Source: Toxonevra muliebris (Eukaryota; Arthropoda; Insecta; Diptera; Pallopteridae). Taken from it: a DNA stretch of 64,000 nucleotides. Below are positions 35,449-44,519 of the stretch, one piece after another (the first letter of the stretch is position 1; every line of letters starts with the position of its first letter). The stretch spans positions 17,602,182 through 17,666,181 of the forward strand of contig OY829330.1 of assembly GCA_963691655.1 (NCBI GenBank), given 5' to 3'. Made by a program: the position numbers and the translations under genes. The notes beneath the pieces are model-generated. The model ran no database searches. It saw nothing but the letters and a program-made list of their open reading frames with translations, and had not been told where the DNA came from.

Positions 35449-35680
35449 GACGCAACGAGTAAATCGAAAAAGAACCACTCTGTTTTCTAACAAGAAAAGT
35501 TGTCTGTGATATGTCCCGTAACTTTGTCACCGAACTGACTTGTTGACGCTGCGGCAAAGTTCTCTTTTGTACTCAAAATTTTTTTTCGTAAAATTTGGCA
35601 TCATAACCACTGTGTTAGCGAAGACAACTTCTCTTGTAATAACACAAAGGGGTTCTTTTTTGATTTGCTCAGTGCGCCAC
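35449..35680. mobile_element. Nested MITE with ~55-bp inverted arms
   Basis: The left arm (about 35451-35506) and right arm (35622-35679) are imperfect reverse complements sharing AAAAAGAACC and AAGTTGTCT blocks. The interior is about 115 bp. It lies inside the TA-flanked element. Confidence 0.65.
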
Positions 35681-35855
35681 TCTGTTCCTTATAGTGTTTG
35701 ACCGAACATGATTTTTTGGCCGTAGCCGAACTTCGATCATTCTTCTAACCTTCGGTAACCGAAGACCGAAAATTTAAAAAAAAAAAATTTTACCAATTGG
35801 CAATCAAATAGAAGAACTTAAATAAATGAGAGGTAACTGTTCACACGGTACACTA

Positions 35856-36773
35856 ACAGAGGTGAGTAAATTCAATTACATTAAATCCCCAATTCCAATT
35901 AAAAGGGATTGTAATTGGTACTTTATTGTTTTCAATTCCTTGGTAATGGAATTGATAAAAGTTTCAATTCCATTACATGGAATTGTAATCGGTAATTAAA
36001 ATTTTTAAATTCCTAGGTAATGGAATTGAACAAATTTTCGATTCCATTACAGGGAATTGTATTTTGTAATTAAAAATATATCAGTTCCTCAAAGGAATTG
36101 AAAATGTAATTGAAAAGAAAGGAATTTATTATTTAAGTTTATTCAATTACTTTCTTGGAATTTAATTCCAATTTAGTTGGAATCATTCCTCGAAAGTAAT
36201 TGATTCTCTTTTAGTTCAATCCCAAAAAAGTAAAAAAAAAAAATAAAAAAATTTCGGAAAACATTGTAAACTGCTTCTAATAAGCCGTTACGAGAGAAGA
36301 GATCCAAATTTTATACGGATTCGCTCGTAATGGCTTATTAGAAACATTTTACAATGTTTTCCGAAATTTTTTTGTTTTTTGTTTTTTTTTTTTTGGAATT
36401 GACCTAAAAGGGAATCAATTACTTTCGAAAAATCATTCCAACTAAATTGGAATTTGATTCCAAGAAAGTAATTGATTACACTTAAATAATAAATTCCTTT
36501 CTTTTCAATTACATTTTGAATTCCTTTGAGGAAATGATACATTTTTAATTACAAAATACAATTCCCTGTAATGGAATCGAAAATTTTTCCAATTCCATTA
36601 CCTAGGAATTTAAAAATTTTAATTACCGATTACAATTCCTTGTAATGGAATTGAAACTTTTATCAATTTCATTACCAAGGAATTGAAAACATTAAAGTAC
36701 CAATTACAACTCCTTGTAATTGGAAGGCATATGGAATTTAATTTCTAAAGGAATTATCACTACCCAACTCTGT
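35856..36773. mobile_element. hAT-like foldback: ~918-bp hierarchical palindrome
   Basis: The ends are CAGAGGTGAGTA on the left and, inverted, CAGAGTTGGGTA on the right. They are flanked by TACACTAA and TACACTAG, an 8-bp duplication with one mismatch, as expected for hAT elements. The whole interior folds: left and right arms of roughly 430 bp pair around a 29-base loop (36295-36323). Each arm is itself built of smaller inverted units. Examples are GGTAATGGAATTG facing CAATTCCATTAC (twice, about 35941-35976 and 36016-36050) and CAATTACTTTCTTGGAAT facing ATTCCTCGAAAGTAATTG (36144-36201). No protein is encoded; an 84-codon frame inside is a by-product. Confidence 0.8.
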
Positions 36774-38761
36774 ACACTAGTCAGAGGAGCTGACAAATTT
36801 TTTCTGCAATTTGTTTAGAGGGTCGTCTGGTGTGATAGCTGTTTTTTAACGCTTTCGTGCGAATTTTTGTGACGAACAATGAAAATATACAAACTTTGTA
36901 TTTTTATTATATATTTAATAACATTTTAACCATTATTTAAACATTTGTTTACACCTAAACATACAGTTATGTCAACTATATATCTGTAGAACGACACCTG
37001 TGTCAAAACATTTAGTCGATGGCTGCCATAATTCCAGCTGTTCTGCTTATCTAAACTTAAAAATTGAAACAGCATACTAATCGATAGACATGCGCTTACA
37101 GCCGGACCCAGAATTAAGTAAATATAAAACATTGAAAACTAAATTTTTGGCATAGTTTTGAAAATAAATATTTGATATTTGTCATTTTTTACAATAGTAT
37201 TTCAACTTAAGGGGGTAGTCTCCTAAAACAAAGTCCTTTTTTGAGATTTTTTTCTTCGTTGTAAATTTTTTTTCGTTGTAAATTTTTTTTTGTGAATTTG
37301 TATTTTTTAGTACATAATATTAGAGGTTTTAAGAATATAATAATTTGTAATGGATACAACGATATATTCCATAAAAATAGTTTCAACGAGTTTTTCTCAA
37401 AACAAGAATAAAGCTAAAAAAAAAAAACTTTGAAACCGATCAGACTCAAAATTTGAGGGCTTATTCTGCACGAGAATACCTATCATCAGAACTAGCGTTA
37501 TAATTAGTTATCCATATTTAAACATATCAATAAGCAATTAAAGTTGCACCAAGATGTCAAAAATTTCAAAAGTCCGGCATTTTTTTCCTATAGAGGATAA
37601 ATTGGCATGGCTTCCAATGACAACTCCCTGTTAAAGTTACCAGTTCATTTCATACAAAATTGCGTAACCTGGAACCGATTTCTAAATTAAAGAACCTGTG
37701 ATGTGAAAGGTTCTAGAACCGGTTCCATTTCCCGTAGGGTATTTATTCCCATACACATATATACAAAAAAATGAAATGAAGCAACATACATTAAAATTCA
37801 GAAAACACACAGCTGCGTTCATAATCCATCCCCATTCACACGCTTCAGCAGGCTAAAACAGAATGATTGATAAATTCAAATGACGACTACATGGAACATT
37901 GAAATAAAACAAGCACGATGGTATGCAGGGATGCCAACTAATTTTTTCTTTCTCCCCTATAGCCCTCGAGAAATTCCCCAATTTTCGAAGGAATTCCTCG
38001 CATCGGTATAGATTCATATTATAACAGCACGACACGCACTTTCCATATAAACATTTTACAAAAACGAAAAATACCTTAAAATTGATATCGGTAAGTGTTA
38101 TTTTAGGGCGACCCTGAACTTTCTCGGTCCAAAACTTAACCAATTTTTATAGGATTCATATATTAATAGAAATGTACTTTGTGAATCCGGAATTCTTATG
38201 ACACATGGGAGATTTCATTTCCAGTGGAGCCCAATCTTAAAATCGATCGGGCTCTAACTTGCACAAAGTTTAGTCATATTGGGTAGTAGTTACCACACCA
38301 AATTTAAACGAGATGAGGTGTGTCGAGTTACTATACGTTCATTTTAATAGATAAACCAGCCTCAGCCCACTTTTGGACATCAAACTTATCAAAGGAAAAG
38401 ACATAGTTTTATTCGAAGAAAATATTCATAAATAATTTTTATGAAACTGATGTTTAAATACAATAAATTAGATACGATGATGTATTTGATCGACCCTATA
38501 AGACTAAGGATAAGAGTGGATAAATGCCTTGAAGCTTTAGGACTTGTTCTTTCCAAGAGGCTCATTTTTCCAAATGATTATCAGTAGGAATTTGGGCCAT
38601 TATCATTGATGAGGAGCCCGGATGATGTTTGCATATATTCCCTAAATTCGAACAGTCACAGCATTAAAAGGGATCTTCCAAACAACAATGGGTTAAAGAA
38701 TTAATTACAATTTAAGATTATCTCCAAAAATTTTGGAGCTGATCCACTAACACTGCGCTGC
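36774..38761. other. Right part of the TA-flanked element and flanking DNA without genes
   Basis: Includes a TTAAGGGGGTAG string at about 37208 and T-rich tracts near 37250-37310. A frame at 37853-38143 matches nothing known. Confidence 0.4.
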
Positions 38762-38866
38762 ATGGGTTTGGCGAATAATATAGTTCCTTGTGTTTGCGAA
38801 TGAATTTTCCATGCTGAACATAAATCTGAGATCAGAAACTTCGTATTACGTGACGTTTTAGAAAAA
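38762..38866 (+). repeat. Dispersed repeat family G, copy 2
   Basis: GGTTTGGCGAATAATATAGT, CTTGTGTTT and GAATTTTCCATGCTGAACA match the inverted copy at 35288-35385. Confidence 0.55.
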
Positions 38867-38999
38867 ATGGGACTGAAACCACTAAAAATAGCGTTTTTGG
38901 CCATTATTTTAAATTGTAGAGCTGAACCCTGACGTGCTAGAAACTTCGAAATTTAGAAATTAAAGGCTGAATAATGCCCTTTCAAATAAGCCCTAAGTC

Positions 39000-39215
39000 A
39001 TACTGTTTTCATGCGCCCTTAAAGCAGAGGATGTGTTTATCTAGGGGTGCAGGAAAAAAGGTACAAAGAACGGATTTTATTTTACTCCCACCCACGGCCA
39101 GACAAAATGAAAAGTGCAGTGGTCTGCTGGTTACAAATCTGCAGTCAGATTTTAAAAATTCAAAATACCGGATCAAATATGGCGGACGAGTTTAGGATGA
39201 AAGAGAAATCTGATG
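39000..39215 (+). repeat. Dispersed repeat family H, copy 1 (AATATGGCGGA)
   Basis: Contains ACGGATTTTATTTTACTC...CCACGGCCAGACA, shared inverted with 58190-58245. It also has TTAAAAATTCAAAATACCGG and AATATGGCGGA, shared with 61155-61230 and, inverted, 51860-51910. Two frames run across it, but the similarity between copies is nucleotide-level. Confidence 0.6.
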
Positions 39216-40187
39216 GTAGAAAAACTGCATAATAAAATATTGCTTTGTATTACCTTTCAAATATGTCAAATTTTGCAAGGAACTGACAGTTTTTTCTATT
39301 TTTATTAATTTTTAAACTTTTCAAAATGCTTCATGACGAAACTTTAAATCAAAAACAGCTAGTGACATAGAAAAACTATTAATACAGGATTGCTCAGCAT
39401 TACCTTCTCTTTTTGCATCCGAAGTCAAACCTCAAAGAAAACAAATCAGATTTGGTCCCATAGTGTAACTAAGATTTCAAGTTTACTTGACTTTTTAGAA
39501 AAAAAACGATGGAAGTAAAAAATATTCAAAAAACGTCTAATGGATTTTATTTTAAACTTTTTTGCCATCCACTGGCAATTAATATAAAAATTTAGAAGAA
39601 AGTTTCGACATTTCGGGGGGGGGGAGGGTCAAAACCCCCAAAACCTCCCCCCTAAATACGGCCTTGGTCAGCAGTGTTAAGTGGTACTTGGCTTTAAATA
39701 AGTTCTTTGCTCATTGTTTCAATAAAAAAAATTTTTAGGATTATTCAGGAAATGGATTATTTAGCGGAGCATTTAGTGTCTTTTAAATTGTAAAAATGCG
39801 CTGAGCGCTAAATCACTTTTTTCTCGCGTTTAAATTTTCAAAAAGCACTAAATTTAGCGGGAAAAGCACTGAGTTGGCCATGAATAGATGGGAGCGGGCC
39901 TGCCAACTGTGGGGAAATTCCCCCTTTTAGCGGGAATAACGAAGTAAGGTCGGACATCATTGTAAGAGTTGAGTTTCGACAAATAAACAATAAATAAATG
40001 ATAAAAACTATCATGAACTGATCGAATGGGGACCGTTCAGAAAAAATGACACCTAGAATCATTTTCTCACAAACACACACACTCTCCCATGTACTAGACT
40101 TTCAAATAACGAACTGTTATGCAGACTAGCTACAATGGGAAAAAAACAACAACATAAGTGTATAGAACGGTAGTGGTAGTTTCTTTC
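39216..40187. other. Gene-free stretch; G10 run and C-rich patch at 39615-39650
   Basis: A G10 run followed by CCCCC and CCCCCC patches may be the worn end of a transposon. The rest is unremarkable. Confidence 0.4.
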
Positions 40188-40410
40188 AATATCTCTATTC
40201 AGTGAAGATATTTGGAATCAAATCCGTAATTCTGGGTTATGATTTCAAATATTAGTAGCTTATGTAGGATATTGAAAGATTAAGAACTATCACTAAGATC
40301 ACTGATGAGGAATTGTGGCGGATTCCGAAACGGCCGTCTGATTTGCCCGTCTCTATATACATTGTTGTTGTGATGACTACATTTGTTCATTAAGCCTGTT
40401 TATATATAAC
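40188..40410 (-). repeat. Dispersed repeat family E, longest copy
   Basis: The reverse complement covers both 14960-15125 and 16680-16790, which are parts of the same family. It contains ACTGATGAGGAATTGTGGCGG and ATTTGCCCGTCTCTATATA. Confidence 0.6.
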
Positions 40411-43049
40411 TTCAAATAACGAAATTGACATGAACTTAAGTCATGACTTTGAAAATTAACCTCTAGATTTAATTTTCATAGTCTCCTAAAAAACTATCAA
40501 TAAATAAAGTCATTTTCCAAAGAGATTTCGATGTCTTTTCCTTAAAATATAACCAAAAAATCCCTTGAAAGACAATACATACTTAAAAATGAGATATCCC
40601 TTGATTTTAACCTAATCTTTAAGAACGGAGTTCTCTCTCTCTCACTGGATTCTTTGCTCCAAAATTAAGTTTACGTGTCCCAGCGTTTTGGTGTTTCAAT
40701 TTCATGTGCTTACAGTACTATTGTTCATTTAGTGCGCCTTTTTCCGTATGTTTTATCCGAATCGGAAATTAATACTATCGATAACAGATATTGGCCACTA
40801 AAAGCTATAGAGATAAATGTATCCAGCTATTATGAGTATTGGTCTGAAATCTTAAAAATTAAAAACAGGGAAGATAAGCCACTTTACCTTTTGTTAACAA
40901 AACTTATGTGGTACATATTTCTTTACCTCATTCCACAACTAGTGTGAAACGAGTTTTTTCCCCAAATTAATATAAACAAAAGTACTTTTAGAAATCGGCT
41001 GTCAACTACTATTATGGGGTCAATGCTATATGTTAAGTATTTATTTAAAGAACAAAACTCTTGACAAATAGAACACTTGAAAAAATTTACACAAAATGTG
41101 TACGACCATAAAAGTGGAGTTACATACTACGTGTCTACGCTTCTACACGTTATGCGTGTCTGTTAAAAAAGATAAATTAGTATAAAGTGAGTTACATGAC
41201 GAAAATTGATGACGCGTTGAAAGCGAATGACGCGAAAAGTTGAGCAACTTCCAACTTGTTTACGGTTTTTGCACGTTATGACGCTTGATCAGTTGATTGT
41301 TTAGAATATAAAAGAAAACATAAAAACACAGAGCGCATAGAATAAAAATATACAAGGAAAATATTAAAAAAAAAAAAAAAACATTAATCCTGTAAGGTTC
41401 ACACATGTCAAAATTCAAGTGAAAAAATTATAAGAACATAAAAAAGAATTTTTTCTTCCTAGCTTGTTTGTTTTTCGAGTAATTAAATTTTTCCTATAGG
41501 CTCCGCACGCAAAAATTCAAATAAAGAAAGATGCTCGCGCATCCAAAATACATCCAAAGTATTAAATTTGCAATTTCTTAAATACTGAATATCTCGAAAA
41601 CTATGACATATACAAAAAAATTACTAGAAATTTCCTAAAAAAAAAGGAAATTTCTTAATCTTTTTTTTTGTGGCAAAAAATTTTTTTATATCTCCAACGG
41701 TTAACCAGTTATTAGTAAAAAAGGCTTTATTCACCAAAGAGGGCGGTCGCTCTGCAACCCCAGGACTGATTTTTGTAGTTTTTGAATCTATCATACCCCC
41801 ACTAACAATTACTGAAGAAAAATCTCAGATCAGAATTTTTATTATGAAAATCATTATAATGACTAGACTATTATACAAAGTTAAATAAAATAGGAATTCA
41901 GTGCTAAATATTTAAAATATCAAATTATTTCTCAGTTACACTTAGTACCTACATAACTTCACGCAGATTTTGGTTAATCCGAGTCATGGAAAAAGCTCTG
42001 TTGACGCAATTGGAGGGACCATAAAAGAGCTTTGCAATAGAATGGTGACTTATGGTACAAATGTTTGCAGTAATCAAAGAAACAAGTAAGGTTTTGCCGT
42101 TTTTGCACAACTGTATTTTCGTTCTCTAACCTATATAAACCATTGTGAACATTTTGATATACCGATTCCGAATGTGTTAGAACGATTATATAATCCTAAA
42201 ATAGTCAGGAAGTGAAGAAAATGCAAATGATCCAATTTTCAAATAAACACCATTTTGCCATTTTTGTATTGTGTAGGTATTTGAGATCATGAAATTGCAC
42301 CCACGACCAAGGAGTTGGCATCTTCGAAAAATGTTCGATGGATTCTTTTCACTTAAATTACGATTTACCACTATTTGGACTCTTAGATTTCAGGAAAGAA
42401 ATCGTTTTTCATGAATATTAACTTAAAAATAAGATTTGAAATTATATAACAGATCAGAAATTTAACGTAGACTGAGTTTCCGGGTTTTTAAATCTTAAAA
42501 TAACGATTTTATAATCTCAAACGACCAGAAAGTTAAAAAAACGCGAAAAATCCGATCTTCAAAAAATTACCTTTTTGGTGTGTGATTATTTTTTATGCAG
42601 TTTAAGAGCATCAAATCGAAATTATGACACCAAAATCGTAATCTACAGTAAATTTTCCATCGATCTTGTCTTTTCAAATTTTAGTTTTCACCTGTTTTAA
42701 GTTTTATATTTATGAAAAGCAAAAAATTCAAGTTATTACGTGTAATTCTCCATATAAATCAGTTTTCTTGGAAAATTCCGATGCGGCGTGGAAAATTTTT
42801 ACTTCTACTATGTCTATTTGATATATTTACGTCGCAACGAATGATTGGTATATCGTTTTAATAAATCGAGAAACATACAAATCTTGTCCTAGAGGGGGAG
42901 TTTTTTGTGGAATTTTTCATATACCTATATGTATATATATATATAAATATTTCGTAAAAAGGATCAGGTACGATTTCAGGGTTTGAAAATTCATAATTGT
43001 AAAGGAATTAGGAACAATTCAACCATGGAAACCATGGCAACCATGCGTG
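40411..43049. other. Gene-free stretch before the CR1 element
   Basis: AT-rich with an A-rich tract at 41366-41382 and an AT run at about 42930-42945. A 90-codon frame at 40675-40947 matches no family I know. No transposon boundary was recognised. Confidence 0.45.
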
Positions 43050-43396
43050 AATAGTGAGGTGTTTTTGCGGTAGTCGTTCTGTGCGCTAAATTAAATAAAT
43101 TTAAATCTACGAAAATTAACTTCATTAGTTTCTGAACATTAATGTGTAACTAATAACATTATTTATTGAAATTAATAATGTCTAGTGGTGATTTTTAAAA
43201 CTTAATTTTTATAAATCGTTAATGTGCAGTCGTGAACATACATAATTGGCATAACTGTTTATTGGCTGGCGCTTCTTGCTGTATTTGCTGTTTTTGTTGT
43301 AGCAGAAATTTCTCGAATCACACTCATACCTTGATTTAAGGTGTTTGGTAAGCTGTTGCTGCTGAAGATTTGTTATTGTTGGTGTTGTTTGCTATC

Positions 43397-44260
43397 ATGG
43401 CGCCTCCTAATGAGCACTACCAGTGCGCTAGCTGCTCCAAAAATATTTCTAAAACACAATCGAGCGTTGGATGTGGCAAATGTGGCAAATGGTATCACAA
43501 CTCCTGTGGAAAGGTTGATACTGAGCAGCACAGTTTTCTGATGAAGAATCGCTCGTTTACTTACACTTGTTTTACTTGCATGGCTAATCCACCACAATCC
43601 GCAGATGCTGTTTTGACTGACATGAACAAGAATTTTAAGGATGGTTTAAAAGAACTGCACGTGGTGTGTAGTGCCATTCGGTCTGACCTTTCATCTGCAG
43701 TAAATGAGTTAAAAACAGAAATTTTGCAGTGTAACAACTTCATCAAGCAGGTAGACAGTGCTGCAAATATCAAAATCTCTAATCTGGAAAACGAAGTCAA
43801 CATTGTACACCGGCGCTTGAATCGTGCCGACATTATAGTCTCTGGACTACCGTCAGGTATTGCTAATCTGGATGAAACTGTATTGCAAATTGCCGCGGCT
43901 CTCAATATTATGTTAACGGCTACTGACGTACAACAGTGCTGCTATTTACAAAGCCAAAAAACTGTCTTAGTCAAATTTAATTCTGTTACTAAACGTGATA
44001 TATTTATGAAACACTACTACAAGAACCGCTCGTTGAAGCTATGTGATGTCATTGGGGGTGAAGTTCAATCTCGAATCTATTTAAATGACCATCTGACGTC
44101 TGCTGCCAATAAATTAAGTTATATTTGCCGAAAGTTACTGAAGGAGCATAAGATAAAAAGATTTAAACTTGTTAATGCAGATATTCCTAAGGCCAAAATA
44201 ACTGATTTAAATGGCAAAGAGGACTTATATAATCTCCAACAATGTTTAAATTACAATTAA
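43397..44260 (+). CDS. CR1-like ORF1 protein with PHD finger
   Basis: This is a 287-residue nucleic-acid-binding protein of the retrotransposon, expected to bind the element RNA in the cytoplasm and nucleus. I start at the ATG at 43397 (ATCATGG, a good fly start context); an open frame continues nine codons upstream but has no ATG. Residues 10-61 form a full C4HC3 PHD finger: Cys10, Cys13, Cys26, Cys29, His34, Cys37, Cys58, Cys61. Residues about 75-145 are rich in charged and hydrophobic heptad-like spacing, probably a coiled coil for multimerisation. Residues about 145-225 (ADIIVSGLP...VLVKFNS) look like the RRM fold of LINE ORF1 proteins, followed by a basic C-terminal part. PHD in insect CR1 ORF1 is established; binding to histone marks is not shown here. 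No internal stop was found. Confidence 0.85.
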   Translation: MAPPNEHYQCASCSKNISKTQSSVGCGKCGKWYHNSCGKVDTEQHSFLMKNRSFTYTCFTCMANPPQSADAVLTDMNKNFKDGLKELHVVCSAIRSDLSSAVNELKTEILQCNNFIKQVDSAANIKISNLENEVNIVHRRLNRADIIVSGLPSGIANLDETVLQIAAALNIMLTATDVQQCCYLQSQKTVLVKFNSVTKRDIFMKHYYKNRSLKLCDVIGGEVQSRIYLNDHLTSAANKLSYICRKLLKEHKIKRFKLVNADIPKAKITDLNGKEDLYNLQQCLNYN

Positions 44261-44519
44261 TATCTTCCTTGCATATCTCTGAATTAGTAAATACTCAATA
44301 TTCTATTACTAACTCCTTGAAACTTATGAATTTTTATTGTTTCCTGTTTTTTATTTTACATCTTTTAAAAATGAAGCACTGTTCGATTACTGGTACCTCT
44401 TTGAATAATGAATTATATTATAGGTAAATACTTTGTATCTTTTAGTTTTTACTTAGTTTGTAATTATTATAGTTTTTATATACTTCACTCACAGCTCCCT
44501 CACAACACAATAATAAGTA

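Larger units (their letters stand above)
35207..37739. mobile_element. TA-flanked DNA transposon remnant with ~95-bp TIRs, containing nested elements
   Basis: The left end is TA then CCCTACGAGAAATTGAACCG; the right end read inverted is TA then CCCTACGGGAAATGGAACCG. The arms agree over about 95 bp, with a perfect 23-base core at 35221-35243 that includes the small palindromes GAACCGGTTC and GGTTCTAGAACC. A TA on both sides suggests an IS630/Tc1/mariner-type element, though no transposase is left. Removing the nested elements at 35449-35680 and 35856-36773 leaves about 1.4 kb. Confidence 0.7.

Noticed and set aside
35856..36773. CRISPR-like array because of repeated short motifs
   Set aside because: The motifs alternate in orientation, lack equal spacers and form one large palindrome with transposon ends.
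43561..43905. 114-codon minus-strand frame
   Set aside because: Antisense to the PHD/coiled-coil part of the CR1 ORF1.
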